A stretch of DNA of 64,000 nucleotides, from NCBI GenBank assembly GCA_947095535.1, contig OX352773.1:170698438-170762437 (forward strand), in the 5' to 3' direction. The notes beneath the pieces are model-generated. The model saw only the letters and a list, made by a program, of their open reading frames with translations, was not told the DNA's origin and ran no database searches. Both the position numbers and the translations under genes were made by a program. Below, one piece after another: positions 46,141 to 59,680 of this stretch; within the stretch, counting starts at the first letter, position 1; the number at the start of each line of letters is the position of its first letter. This DNA is from Poecilobothrus nobilitatus. Its lineage: Eukaryota; Arthropoda; Insecta; Diptera; Dolichopodidae.

Positions 46141-47974
46141 TCATGTCACAAATGCTGTGAAGAAAAAATTATGAGAGTTATGAAACATCAACTTTACTTA
46201 TTTCGCACTACAGAATTTATTAGTAGATTAATCAGAATTAATTGTATAAGATAATATATGGCGCACACAAATAAAAATATTTTCATTTTATAGACTTTTA
46301 CAATAGCTACAGCCCAGCACTCAACAGCTTAGTGAAACAATAATGCTAAAAGAAATTAAAGCTTAGTCAAATATGAATAATAAAAATGGAAAGGAGAACA
46401 AGAAAAAAAATCAGAATCAACCATCTCATTTAAAACTATACCTTTTTTCTTCAGTTATAGATTCCAAGTTATTTCAACACTGTTAGAGTGAGGATAGGTC
46501 TCAAAAATATTTTTAACTAACGGAGATAATATAATTAATACTTGCTGCCAATAATTTAAATTTAATAAACATATGATAGTTAGAACTTTAAAAAATTATA
46601 GAAAAAAAATTCTAAAGATTATAACTTAAGCAAAAAAGTTAGAATTAAAAAAATTTTTGATACACAAATTTCTAATCTAAGAATGAATATCATTTTTAAT
46701 GTTTAAATCCAATCAGTTCATTATCCTTACAAAAAAAAAAAACAAATAGGTTTTATTTTTCCATTTTTATTATATGAATTCTACTTCATAACAATACGAA
46801 AAGCATTTGAAAAGTATAAAAATCTTTACTTTATTAGTAAATGAACAAAACTTAGTTTTAAAGATATAATAATGAAATCAATGAAATCATATAGTATGAT
46901 ACAATCCCAAATACAAACATTCAAAAGAGAATAAATTGTAAAAAAGAACGGAAAAAGGAATCATTTCATTTTCATTTATTTGTCGATTTATTTTCACAAT
47001 TGAAAGTTTGAAAACAGAAAAAAAAAAAAAAAATTAAAAAAATGTAAAAAAAAAATTGCCTACCTTTATATTGGATTTTTTTTTTTTTTTGCTTCTTTTA
47101 CCTTTTATCTTTATTCTTACTTTATTATGCTCAAATCTTATATTATGATACTAGCTATGTATATTTTACGAAACTTTTTCTGAATTAAACACGGATTGCC
47201 TCAAGATAATAATTCCGAAACAGGATATTTCCCTTGGTTATTCCAATCAAAAAAAAAAAAACAACATAAAAAGAGAAGTAAAAGCAAAGAGGAAAAAGGA
47301 AAAATATATAGAGTTATATATATATATATATATATTTTATTTTTATTTTTAATAATAATACTGGAAACGTTAAGCATTGAACACGGATCTTATAGTAATT
47401 ATTAAAAGAAAATAAGCCAAAGATAGACTGATTATATTTTATTCTTATATCATATCATATCATATCATATCATATCATACATATTTATAAATGAAAATTT
47501 TATTGTGTCTTAAATAAAAATCATTCCTGTATATAATAATATAAAATACCTATACATATACAAGAATATATAATGGGATTTATTCAATAGATTATAATTC
47601 ATTCAAAAATTTTTACATGAAACATTTAGGTTTTATATGGATTTTCTATATGTAACGGAAAGTGGGGATATATCGTGCATAAATTTTATATTTTATTATG
47701 CACATGCTTATAACTCAATATTATACTTGAATATTAAATGTAAATAAATTTTAAAATATTTTTTTGTTTGCTGTTACGAACACTTTAAAAATGCAGAAAT
47801 AGTATATATTGTTCTGTTGAATGCATTTTTTTCTTGTACAAAACTATAATTTGTATTGTGTTACCGTTTAAATTTAACTAATTTTGTAAAATAATTTTAT
47901 AATTGTAACTTTGGTATTATTTAGCAGTTTCTAATAATTAATAATCATAATGTTGTAATAAAAATAAATTCAAC
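46141..47974. other. A/T-rich DNA with microsatellites
   Basis: Includes a (TA)n tract at about 47314-47335 and a pentanucleotide (CATAT)n array at about 47446-47479. No coding frame recognised; the 69-codon frame at 47196-47405 runs through poly(A) and the TA repeat. Confidence 0.6.
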
Positions 47975-47981
47975 ACAAATC

Positions 47982-48179
47982 GTAGGGGTCTTGGTGGCCT
48001 AGTGGGTAAGAGCGTATGAAATACGTTGTAAATACCGAGGCAGTGTGGATTCGAATCTTACACATGTCGTTTTCCTCTTACGACATTTACATCCACACCT
48101 GAAAAGGAAAGGCTGTGTAATTTCATTATCACATTCCTTGCCACATGGACAGGGGAATACACTAAAAAAAAAAAAAAAA
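47982..48179 (+). mobile_element. tRNA-derived SINE, family 2, best-preserved copy
   Basis: A box TGGCCTAGTGGGTAAGAGCG, B box GATTCGAATCTTAC, then a body with CTTACGACATTTACATCC, GAAAAGGAAAGGCTGTG, ACATTCCTTGCCACATGG and a poly(A) tail of about 17. Perfect 7-bp target duplication ACAAATC at 47975-47981 and 48180-48186. Five other copies or relics lie in the window. Confidence 0.88.
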
Positions 48180-48186
48180 ACAAATC

Positions 48187-51100
48187 CTGTTAAACACTAA
48201 CCGAAGTAAAAAAATCTTTAGTTTGTTCGTATAATAAAGTGGTACGATATTAGATAACTTATCTTTATGTAAAGATTCATTGTAATTATTGAATTTAATG
48301 TGGAAAATTACGGGAAAATAAAATATTTTTACGGAAATACAATAAAAAAAAAAAAAAAAAAAAGCAAAAAAGTAAATAATAATAACGGTACAATTAAATT
48401 TTATATTATTAGGTATATGGTTATATGATTCCATGTGAATGTTGGTGATGATGCTGATAATGTAGATTGTACCAAATTATTGTGGTTGTAGTACAACAAA
48501 AATAAAATAATAAAAAACAATCCTAATTGACGTGATAAATTTATTAATAAATATAGAAAGAAATTGTAAAAAAAAAAAACAAAAACAAAAAAAAAATTTG
48601 TGCTCAGAAAGATGTTTGAAAATTTCAAAAAAAAAAAAATCATGTTTAATAGGTAATAGAAAAAGAGAAAGTATAGCTGTATGCCAATCACAGGAAGTTA
48701 TTATAGAAATAGATTTTTGATTTTGTTTTTCTTTTCGTTTTTTTTTTTTATTGGATCATAATAAATTTTCTTTTTGTCTATTTTGTATGTATTGTTCATA
48801 TTTAAGTGTTATCAAGAAGTAGATTTTGATTATTTACCTTTGGAAGTTTGGTAGGAAGTAACAAAAGCATCATAGAAAAGTAATTAATTTTATTATATAT
48901 ATATACATATATATATGTATATATATATATATATAAATAAAAAATAGTTGAAGGTTTTAATTGAGTTTATTTTGAGTTATAATTAACAATATTGTTACAT
49001 TAGCGTTTAAAATGATTTTTTTTTTTTTTTTTGTTTATTAATAGAACATATAAAAAAGATTTATTTTACAGAAAATATAAGAAAGATTTATTTACAAATA
49101 AAAAAAAAAACATTAAAAAGAACTTAACTATAAAGTGTGGTAAGTTCTTACATGTGTCATCAATAATACAAGAAAATATAATAGAAAAATTTTTATTGTA
49201 TAGGCTTTAAAAGTAAAATTGTTGTAAATTGTAATTTATTGTAAAATTGGTGTTAAAAGTAAAGTAAAAGTAATGTATTTTTGTATTTTGTTTGTAATTT
49301 GTAATTATGTTTTTAATCATTTATAATTTAATCAATTTTAAACATAATATTCTTGAATAAGTTAATAAGAAGTTTCTGGATATAATTATTTTATAGACAT
49401 GGGAAGATTAGAAAAAAAAAAATAAATTTCCGTTAGAAAGTAAGTTATTTTGGTAGAAAGAGAGGATGCTTAGAAGTAGGTGATCTCTTACTTATTAATT
49501 TTGGTTATCCTATTAATGTCTTCCTAAGTTAGTCTTTTCTTTTATTCAATATTTTTTTTTGTTATTTTACATTTCATGATATTTTCAACATTTGATACTT
49601 TTTCCGAAGAGGTTGAACTCATCATCTCTTTTCGAACTAATAATTTTTTAGGTCAACATTTGTAACCTAGAATTGTTTGATTCGTTTTATCCCTAAAAGG
49701 TAACAATTTTATATATAAGTTATATATAATAATAATTATAATATAAGTCTATAATTTATAATAATTTGGCATCTTTTAGAAATTAATTTTTATACTTTGT
49801 TATTTAATTTTAGGGTAAATTGATAAGACTCAGTTTTATATATTTGGAAGCTCCTAGATGTTGTTTTATCTAAGATAAAATTATTTTATTATGTTTTTTT
49901 ATAAAGAATTAAACTTCTTTAAGTTGATTACAAAGGGATTACCACATAAATATTATTAAAATTTTTTTATATGGTATGTTAGGCATCCTTTGATTATTTA
50001 AAAATTTGTTGAACGATTTTGTAAGGATATGGAATTTTGCTTTTATTATTTTAAGAATGTTTGAAAATTTCAGATAAGATGGTAGCATCCTTCAATAATT
50101 TTAAAGTTTATGTATCTCACTTCTGTTTTGTAGTCTAAATCCACTGGATAATTTTTTAAGAGAATGTTTTAAATTTATTTAATAGTAAAATGCATAAAAT
50201 ATCTAAAATAATTATAGAATATTTAAAATATATGAGAATAGTAGATTTTGTAATATTTTAATAATCTATGATAATATTTTCTATTTGTATTAGGAAGGAA
50301 ACATTTCGATGGTCCAAAAAAAACTGCAATGTATATAGTATTTTTAGTTTCAAAATCCATGAAATTCTACTTTATTATATGTGTTGAAAAGTGTTGAAAA
50401 GTGTTAAAGTTTTATTTTAAAAAAAAGCCTATAAAGTAAAATGATATACTATATTATATATTTCTATTTATCGTTCTGGATACGAAAATATTATCATTAT
50501 CTATCAACCTTTGTACCTTTAGAACAATTTATTTTAAAGGACATTGTCTTGTATTCATATCACATTCCAAGTAGTTAATGGATAACAATAATAACAAATC
50601 AAAATAATAATAAAAATCTTTTTTAGGTGTTTCTTCTTAAATAGAATTTCATAATGAAATGTTTCCTTTATTCCGGTAAACATATAGTCCTTTGAATTGA
50701 AACAAGTATAAGTAACCAGTATAAATAATTCAGTAAAAAAACCTTTTGTTCTCTTTTTTTTTCCAATTTCAAGGACTTCCTATTTTAAATTATAGTTGGT
50801 AAGGAAATGTGCAAAAAAAAGGTCCCAAACAGAAGTGTAATGACCCTTAAAAAACTTTTGTTTCTATTTCAGACAGAAAAGGATATAAAATAATATGATA
50901 TTTAGAAATAGGATATTTGGTTTTTGTTTAAACTAACTGAAAAAGTTTTATAAAAAATGAAAAGGTATATAAAATGTAGGTAAAATAAAAATTTTCAAAA
51001 GTTCATGAGGCACTAAATGGCTTTTAAATTTCAATGTGGTACTATTAATGATGGTAACCCTCATTTATTTATGTTTTGTGCAAAATTTATATTTTTATTG

Positions 51101-52080
51101 GAATAAAGGTTACAGCAGGATTAGATTTCGATGAAAACCAATTGGAGAATGTCCTTTTTGGAAAAGAGAAGTAAATGTTTTGAATTAAAAGTACAAATTA
51201 GATACATTTTAAAGATACATTAATTAAAAAAAAAAAAATACTTATGATGTTAATAAAGTGTTTTCGTTACAAATTTAAACCTTTGTTATGGGATAAAATA
51301 TTTTATTAGATTAATAAAGTTAGGGCCCGTTAAACTGCTCCAACACACAAATACATATGTTAAAAAAAAACAATTAGTACACGTATATACTAATTGAAAA
51401 CATGAAAAGTTCATAGGTTAATAAAAATAAGCAAAGCACCGTGAAAAAGAGTGAAAGAATAATTTATCGGTTAATAAGTTAATAATAACAAGAGCAACAA
51501 CAAAATTATACGGTAACAGATAGTTCTCAGTTTTGTTGTAATAATTATTTAAAAAAATTTAGTTTTGCCCGATTTGAAATGAAAATTGAAAAGGAACATA
51601 TAGCTTTCATTAATCCTTTTGAATAGTCTTTTAATTTTACTCAACTTACTGTTTTCATCAGTGATGAGTTCTACGTGGTATCTATATGAACGATGCAGAT
51701 GCAGCAGTTTAGGAATAACATTAATATCTTTCTTAAAAATCTCCTTCAAATTTTTTTACCCATCCTTCATAATTCTAAATTTGTCAAACTCCATTTCTCC
51801 AAAAACTATTCACACATCCTTTTCCTTAAAAAGAAGTTGTAGATTTATATTAAAGATTCCATCCTAAAGTCTAGTTTTAAAAGACGTTGTTTTGGTTGAT
51901 TAAAGTTTAACACTAATGAAGAATAACTACCTAACCTAATTAATTAAGAATAACAAAAAATAATATAAGAAGAATAATAAGAATAAGATAAGAATTGGAA
52001 AAAGCTAATGGATCGTAACTAAATGAATGCAACTGATTTCTTTGAATGAACCGAGGTAGAAACATTTTTTTTGACCGATT
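48187..52080. other. Long A/T-rich stretch without recognised genes
   Basis: Poly(A) and poly(T) runs and an (AT)n-rich patch at about 48892-48935. Overlapping frames on both strands at 51549-51867 have no recognised domain. The many short Phe/Lys/Ile-rich frames are chance products. Confidence 0.5.
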
Positions 52081-52084
52081 CGGG

Positions 52085-52670
52085 TGCCGGAACGAATTAG
52101 AAACGGATCCTGACTTTATCTATTTAGCGAATTTTTTTGATAAGGAACTACGTTTTCACAAAATTTTAACTCAATCAGTCTAACAGTATAGCCATGATGA
52201 TGAAAATACGAAAATTTCTTCAAATTGTCGCAGTGCAGAATAGGATTCTTCCCAAAAATTAATCAACTTTGTTCTTTAGAGCAATTACAGCAATCTGCAA
52301 AAATTAAACACGATTCGGAAAGATTTTTGTTTTTTGCAGAGAGACATGCCGCAACGGGTTAACAATCCTGACCTTATGAATTTCAGCGAACCACTTTGGT
52401 AGGGAGCTACGTTTCACATAATATGAACTCACTCGATCGAAGAGTGGGAGCGGGTTAACGGAACTTTCGAAATTGTCAAACTTGCTCTTTAACGCCATTG
52501 AAGCACCCTGCAAAATTAGAATCGATTCAGAAAATTGTTTATTTTTAACATATTTGTGTGTCGAAACAGTTTAACGGACCCTAACTATATTAATCTAGCA
52601 AACTTCTTTGCTAAAGAACTACGTTTTTGTAAAGTTTGAACTTAATCTGTGAAACGGTATAGATAGGATA
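52085..52670 (+). repeat. Three diverged tandem units of unknown origin
   Basis: A block built on ATCCTGACTTTAT...TTAGCGAA...GGAACTACGTTT...AACTCAATC recurs at about 52106-52192, 52364-52449 and 52575-52663. Each is preceded by a CCGGAACG / CCGCAACGGGTTAAC / TCGAAACAGTTTAACGG segment. Unit length is 210-260 bp and the units are well diverged. The structure recalls the internal arrays of the DINE-like families, but I find no terminal repeats or (GACG)n tract. Confidence 0.55.
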
Positions 52671-55600
52671 ACCACACCAATGAATAATGTTTAGAGAGTT
52701 CTAGTGTCGGAACAGGTTGCCAGTGAGATTCAAAAAAAAAAAAAAAAAGTGCAACGCATCTTCTGGCTTCAGAGGTACATTTTTCCAATATTTATATACA
52801 ATCGGATATGCGGTGTAACAAACAAACATAACAAACAAATACACTTGCTGCTTTATATTATAGTTGTATTTAACAGAATTGCACAATGTAAAAAAAAATT
52901 TATATTCAATATTCAGTTGATTGTTTAGTATATGTAAATCCTATTCTTAAATCTTAATTTTTAATAACATTAATGTCGTATAAAAATTTTAATTTTAACG
53001 CATTTGAAAATATGAATAAATAGGTTTTTGTCGCTAATAAGGCTTTACATTTTAAATTTATTTGATTCAATTATATAAATAACCTCAGTGCGTTTAGAAA
53101 ATTAAACAAATCAAAATAATTTTAATTTAAAAAAGACAAAAGTAATTTCCAAGATTTTTATAATTTAATTTGAAACTTTTTAATCCATTTAAAATGATAT
53201 TTATGTAAATTTTTATTTATTAATTATAAAAATTTCCTTCTTGTAAATTTCCTCCTTCTTCTTTCATTTTGTTTTTATTTTTGCTTTTCTTTTCTAATTT
53301 TAAAACAAAATTCATTTAAAATTTTTAAGTTTTCAATGTTTGAAAACAAAGAAAAGAAATATTTCATCACCATAATAATATAAAAAAGAAAAACAATAAA
53401 AAAATTATTATTATGCAAATTTATTTAAAAAGAAAAACAACAAAAAAGAAAGAATTTATATGTATTTATAAAAGGAGAAAAATAAAATGATTTTCCAAAT
53501 AAAAATATTGTGACAGTTTGAATCAACTGTTTTTCTACAATAATAACAATAAAAACAAATAAAAAAGAAAAAAAAACAAAAGGTGATGTGATGACAATGG
53601 TGTAAAACTTCAGTTCTCAAATTATCCTTGACATTATTCTAAGCTTTATTCTAATATTGAAGATAAATATTTGGAATATTGTTAGAAAATGCTGATATTA
53701 AAATCGGTTTTTTATTCTAATTTTGTTATACTTCTGGTTCTTATTGATTTCATACAGAAAAACAAAAATATAAAAGAAAAGCTAAAGTTCTTCAGAAGAA
53801 AAATGATCAAAATGTATAATCAAGTATTTAAATTCGTAGATAATTTTGATCTAGAACGATTAGTTGAAGTTATTGAAGGATATTGAATTAAAAACTAAAA
53901 TTGAATTTCCAAATGGAAGATTTTCCATATGAAAAAATTGTTAATTTCGGAAATTTTTCTTTTCTTCCCTTTCTTAGTGCTACTCTTTGATTAAATTTTT
54001 CTCAAACCACTCTGTGTTTTCGTTTTCTTATTATTGAATAGTTATAAATTTCAATATTGATTTTCGTTGATTTGGCCCATCTTATTCTTGGATGAAGCTT
54101 GCTTAACTTAAATTGTCAATTGTCATGACTATTGAGAGTATCATTCGTAAAACAAAAAACATATAGGAAAAAAAAAAACAAAAAATTTTAAATTTTAAAA
54201 ACAAAAAAATTCTTAAAGAAATCTTAAATTTTTTTTTCAATTTTAATATTATATGCGTAAAGAATCGGGCTATTTAGACCAGTTTTTAAGAATTTACTCA
54301 TTATTTTACAAAATACTGTTTATATCGTAGTTGTAAAGTTTAATATAATATCATAATTTTTTTTTTAGTTATGGATGTAGAAAAGTTTTTTACTTTACAT
54401 TTTTTGGTTTGTAAAATATGCATGATTAAAACCGAAGGATAAATTTTGAGCCTGAAAGTATAATGTTATAAGTAGTTATATATATTATGTATTTACATAG
54501 GAATAAAGTTGAGTAACAGCCAAAAAATAAAAATCAAAATAAAGTGATTTACGAGGTTTCATTAGTTGAGGAACACGAGAAAATTTTTTCTTTGGGTCTG
54601 AAAACGACTCCAGTTACTAGATCGTAAATATATAGTGGTTCGTAATATATATATTACTAGATATATGTATATATAAATCGTAAAGTCAAAAACATTTGTT
54701 TTCTGTTTTTGGGTGAGGTTCGACAACTAGGCTTATAGATTATTAACGAAATCTTCAAACTTATTTTTATATTTTTTCACCTTTTCAAAACCTATCAAAA
54801 CTATATATCACATTTCAGTTCAGTATTAATTCCTTGCGATATTTGGTTATAAAACAAGAATATACGCTTTGGAAAAAGTATTATAATTTACGCTTTTTGG
54901 AAAAGGACCAAGAATTTAAATTGTTCAAATTATTTTAGAAATTTTGATTTAACAAGATTTTTTCCTTCCAATTTTAATCATTCAAAAAGGAAATCAGAAT
55001 CAACTTTAAGTTTATTATTTTAAATGTTTTGGAAATATTTTACTTATTATTCAGTCTCAAGTTGTCCTTTTAATATTTTTTCTTATCCTTTGTGTATAAA
55101 TTTTACAGTTTTTAAGTATTCGTGTTAAGTGTTCTTCTTATAAATAAAAGATAATAACAAAGCATGTAGAGAAAAAATAAGTTAAAATTTTTTACATATG
55201 TATTTATATATTAGATATTTTATGTATTTTTTTTTTTTTTAAGTATATGAGTAAGACAATGAAAATTTCAAATACTTAAATATATTTCCATTTGCCATTA
55301 AAAACAAGAATATAAAATAAAAATAAAAGTTGAAAAAGAAATATTTATTTTTTTAAGTATAATTTTTGATTACTATAGAGTTAAAATTAATGGTTAAAAA
55401 ATTGTTTTAACGGAAAGAAAGAGGACAAATTCATTTTAAGGTGTGAAGAATGGTTTTTCAAATAAAAAACTAACTTAGAACTCAGAATGGGGTTAGTGGT
55501 GACCAATATATTTTATTAAATTGAATGTTGTTATGTATTTTATTATATTATGTAAACTAAATAATTATGTAATTATTTTTTATAGTTAAGAAAAGACATT

Positions 55601-56149
55601 TATTCGTATATTTCTTCTAAAATGAAATTTTTTAATAAAATCATTTATTTATCGATCTGTCTTTTGGTAACTTTTACATTTTATTGTGTGCATGCATTAA
55701 AATAGTATATATAACAAACGAAACTTTCAAACCCATAACATCTTTTTAAAATTTCATATATTATGTAAAAAAACACAATGAATTAAACTTTATCATTTCT
55801 TCCACTTCAGCGTTAACTTTAATAAATAACGAATTTGTGGACGCCATTTTTATTTTTATACATAATATATAAAAAGGATATTTCTGGTTTCATCATTTTT
55901 TATACAAAGAAAAAATGTAAAAATTATTCAAGTAACTGTAAAATTGACAATACAAAAAAAACCGCGCAAAATTATTTAAAGTAAAAATATAAAATATTTT
56001 TCATTTTAACCAAAACGGTGAAGAAAAAATTGCGTTTACTTTGATAGAAGTGTTCATATTCAAAACATTAATTTTTAACTCGTACTACCGCCCTAAAGTA
56101 TGCAAATTTTCTATATGAGAATTTTTAAAAATATATTTCAATGAAGCGT
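52671..56149. other. Long A/T-rich stretch without recognised genes
   Basis: Homopolymer-rich. The 65-codon frame at 53689-53886 (plus) has no family motif. A TATA-rich patch lies near 54640-54680. Confidence 0.5.
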
Positions 56150-56300
56150 AATGGCTGAGTGGTTGCTCACATATTAACAGTGGAAGTGTTTAGGAATATG
56201 TAGATAGAAAGTGTGTTTAATTCTAAGGAAACCTGCTGGTGAAATAATTAAAAGTCTTAAGGAAAACTGCTGGTGAAATAATCAAATATATAAGTAAATA
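56150..56300 (+). mobile_element. Decayed SINE-like fragment
   Basis: Starts with an A-box-like GTAATGGCTGAGTGGTTG and lacks a clear B box. Inside is a short tandem duplication of TAAGGAAACCTGCTGGTGAA at about 56234 and 56265. Assigned from its position in a SINE cluster and the A box only. Confidence 0.3.
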
Positions 56301-56323
56301 TTGACATAACATAAATTAATAAG

Positions 56324-56595
56324 CCTCGGGGCTTTGGTAGCCTAGTGGGTAGGCGTGTGGCGTATTAGCCGAAGGAGTGTGGGTTCGAACCCTGCACAGG
56401 TCGTAAGTGTATTTTTCTTTACATACCCCCTTACGACCAAGTATAATGTAAATATATAGTATATAATATAAACAAAATAAATAATATTAGTATATAATTT
56501 AATAATAGTATAAAAACCTATAATGGCCTAAAGTAGCCGATGGTTCAATAATATTGCATTACATTTATGTATGTAATATTAATATAAATAAATAA
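56324..56595 (+). mobile_element. tRNA-derived SINE, family 1
   Basis: Complete copy with A box TAGCCTAGTGGG, B box GGTTCGAACCC, the family body and an (AAATA)-type tail. Perfect 13-bp target duplication ATAAATTAATAAG at 56311-56323 and 56596-56608. It inserted at the very start of an older family-1 copy. Confidence 0.92.
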
Positions 56596-56608
56596 ATAAA
56601 TTAATAAG

Positions 56609-56876
56609 AGTTTCGGTGGCTGTGTGGTTAAATTTATTAACCGAAGGAGTGCGGTTTTAAAATTTGTACAGGAAACAAGGTTTTTCAAAATTACTGAAAA
56701 GTTTCTGAAATCCAAATTTCGTTACTGCCAAATGTAGTCTAATATAAGAAGAATAAACAAAAACAATAATATTACTTTATAAATGGTCTTGGCAGTCGAT
56801 AGTTTATTAAAATTTCATATATCACATTTTGTAGTTCAGAAATTACATATATAATATTAAAATGAATAAATAATCA
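56609..56876 (+). mobile_element. Old, diverged SINE family 1 copy
   Basis: Aligns along its length with the adjacent intact copy: GTTTCGGTGGCTGTGTGG, TTAACCGAAGGAGTGCGG, ATAAACAAAAACAATAATAT, TAAATGGTCTTGGCAGTCGA and a terminal AATGAATAAATAATC. The A/B boxes are damaged. It shows that the family has been active over a long time. Confidence 0.65.
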
Positions 56877-56903
56877 AAGCGATTTTTATTGTTTTTAAAT
56901 TTT

Positions 56904-57096
56904 CTTTTTTTTTTTTAATGCATTTCTCTGTCACAAAAACGTGGACAGGAAATTACACAGCCTATCCTGTTCAAGGGTGGCTGTAAATATCGTAAGGGGG
57001 AATAACTCTTACTACATGTGTGGGATTCGAATCCACACTCCCTCGATGTTTACAGCGTATTTTGTACACTCTTACCCACTAGGCCATCGAGGCCCC
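56904..57096 (-). mobile_element. tRNA-derived SINE, family 2
   Basis: Reverse-complement copy. On the plus strand: T run, GTCACAAAAACGTGGACAGG, GGCTGTAAATATCGTAAGGG, the B box as GGATTCGAATCC and the A box as TTACCCACTAGGCCATCG. Perfect 14-bp target duplication TGTTTTTAAATTTT at 56890-56903 and 57097-57110. Confidence 0.9.
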
Positions 57097-57110
57097 TGTT
57101 TTTAAATTTT

Positions 57111-58479
57111 GAAAAAAAAATCTCTAAAAAAAAGTTAGTTATTAATACAGGATCTGTCAGAAGAAAACGAAACATGTTGCAAGTGGTACTATAATCAATT
57201 CCCTGAAAATTTCTCAAGTTTGCTCAAAAGCTAAAAATTTTTGAAATATACATTTGGTAATGAATTGAAAAACTTTTTTTTGTCTTTTTTCTGTACTAAT
57301 ACTGAATGACATTCATTTACTTTTAATCCAAATTTTTTTATTTTAATTTTATTTTGTTTTTTTATTATTTTAAATTCTATAGAATTGTTGTTATTAAATT
57401 TTTATTACTGTCATGACTTAATTGACAGTTCAAATTTTAAAAGTGAAAATATTGTAATAAAAAATTGAATAAACATGAAAAAAACTTGCTAAAAATATTT
57501 TTGTATTGATTAGGAAAAATATTTATTTTAAAGGATAAAAAAACTTAAATATGAAAATCCTTTTTATTCTTAAAATTGTTGTTAATGATAAAAAAAAAGA
57601 CAAAAAAAAAAAATATATTATTTTTCTTTTATGGAAGTTATCTGTTTGTGAGAGAAGATGTAAAGGAGGGTGTAAAAGTATTAAAAAGAGATTTGAATTT
57701 TGATTGGTTAAATTTATTTTTCATTGCCTTTGTCACGAATTTTTATAATAATTTTTTATAATTTTGAAAGGATAAATAAGTACCTAAATAGGGATCTTTG
57801 GTGATTGTCTCAAAACAAAAATTTTTAGAAATTTTGTATTAGTCAGTAAATTTTCAGATAATAATTTGGTAAGTTATGAAAAGGTAAATTTTTTGATGGA
57901 ATTTATTTGAATAAATTAAAGAGTTTTGTTTCTTTTTACATTAATCCGCTTTGTTTTTTTTTTCTTTATAATTAATTTTTTAGAAAAATTTTTAAGGATA
58001 AAATAATTGTACTATACAATATAAGAAGATATTATGTTATTATTTTTATTTTAATTTGCTTAGTTCGGCAAAATAAACCAAAAAATGGTTTATAATAATA
58101 AGGTATTGCTGGAAATTTTAAAATTCCAAAAAAAAATTTAACATTGTGATAATTAAATTTTTCAGAATAAAAACATCTTCGAATACATAATCGAATCCTA
58201 TATAATTCCTATATAAGAAAATACGTTAACATATTATGTCAAAATACGATATTGAAGTAAAAATATTTTTCTTGCTTTGAAGAGATTGAACTTTGTACAG
58301 GTGAGCAAATTACAGATTACGAAAAATAAAATATTTTCAATTTGTGACCTCTGAAAGGTCCTTTCTTGCAATATTTCATGGTACTGATTAAAAGTCGACC
58401 AAAGAAATACTTTTAAACCAAAATTCATTTGTAAAGTTTAAAAAAATTTTTTTCGTTCGATATTTTCAGATTGAAAAAA
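57111..58479. other. A/T-rich DNA, nothing recognised
   Basis: Low-complexity. The frames at 57576-57761 and 58234-58428 (minus) have no recognised motif. Confidence 0.5.
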
Positions 58480-58720
58480 TATTCAGCAGATATAAAAGTT
58501 TGCAAATAAAACTTTTTAAAACTTTAAGGAGCTGCAGCTTCGTTATAGGTGGCGTTGTATAACCAAATTAGGTGTTGTTCTAGAAAATTAATTTTTTTCA
58601 ATGAAACCTATTCATAGTTAAAATCCCATTCCTCCATCTGTAAAAAACGATATAGAAATTTTGTAAAACATAATGAGGAACGGACGAAACTAAATAGTAA
58701 ATTTTTCAAATGTTTTTTTT
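58480..58720 (-). mobile_element. Short relic of DINE-1-like family 1
   Basis: Carries TTAAGGAGCTGCAGCTTCGT, GGTGGCGTTGTA and CATAGTTAAAATCCCAT, in the order of TGGGGAGCTGTAGCTCCGTA, GGGTGGGGCTACA and CAGTTAAAATTTCATAG in the intact copies. A weak GGAACGGACGAAAC stands near where the (GACG)n tract would be. Confidence 0.5.
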
Positions 58721-58848
58721 TATATTCCATAACTATTTTGGAATAGTTAAATAAACGTATATTTTAAGAAACGATTAGTTATTAATGAAAAATTTTAAAA
58801 TATAAAAACTCTAACCAAAATTATATGCCAAATATTTTTAAGCAAACT

Positions 58849-59570
58849 TTTTATACCCGTACCACGTGTAATAAATTAGCCATTACATTTTCGGCACCTT
58901 AAGGAGACGAGATACGTATGGAAAAGTATATTTATTTTTGCTCAGAAAAGAATTCTGATTCGATTAAGCTATCTATACGTTTGTGTAATTTAAAGGAGCT
59001 GGGATTCTGAAATATTTACAATTTTATCTTTGTAAAATTTATTACTTTTGCTATTGAAACCTAACAATTAGATCGACTGGTGGGTTTGAGTAACTGTCAT
59101 ACAACTTTTTTCTTTATATGAAAACAGCTCAGTGTCTATTCAAGCTATAGATATCTGAAATTTTGCAGAAGTGCAGAAGTTTTATTCCAATAACTTCTGT
59201 AGAATTTGATTAGTTTGGAGCAGAAGATTTTATAATCTCTTATCTTGGTACTTATAATGAATTTAAACAACTGAAATGCTTAAAAAAATTATCAAATTTT
59301 ATCGACATAACTTTTATAGTTATATAAAGTTTGGTTGCTCTTGGGAAACTTGGCTTGCGTATCTTTGAACTTAAACAAACTATACATCTGACATTTTGTA
59401 AAAGATAATCAAATGTTATAAGATCAGTGAAATTTGGTTGGTTCGAGGCAACGGGTTCTAGTAGCTGTCACATAACTCCAAAATTCATATTGACACTTTA
59501 TTTTTTGACACTTTATTTACAGGAGTTCATATTGACACTTTATTTACAGGAGTTGACACTTTATTTTTCA
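58849..59570 (+). mobile_element. Diverged DINE-1-like family 3 copy
   Basis: Starts TTTATACCCGTACC, then TTAGCCATTACATTTTCGG, GAATTCTGATTCGATTAAGC and units with AACTGTCATACAACTTTTTT and CTCAGTGTCTATTCAAGC, the inverse of the 33316 element. The (GACG)n tract is lost. At 59487-59567 a short minisatellite repeats TTGACACTTTATTTACAGGAG two to four times. The hairpin end is not recognisable. Confidence 0.6.
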
Positions 59571-59680
59571 TGATGCCGGAATAATTTTCTTAATTATTAA
59601 GATATAAATCTTATTTTGCTGAATTTATCTGTCAGTATGAGAAATCAAAACTTTAGTATTAAGGAAAAACCTTTTTTTTT

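Noticed and set aside
48162..48720. Overlapping frames of 62-96 codons on both strands
   Set aside because: Built on poly(A)/poly(T) runs (strings of Phe, Lys or Ile); one overlaps the SINE's poly(A) tail.
51549..51867. Overlapping 66- and 82-codon frames
   Set aside because: Opposite-strand frames over the same DNA with no recognised domain; a decayed LINE piece is possible but not supportable.
59487..59567. Small satellite or regulatory array
   Set aside because: The repeated TTGACACTTTATTTACAGGAG lies inside a decayed DINE-like copy and is best seen as slippage there.
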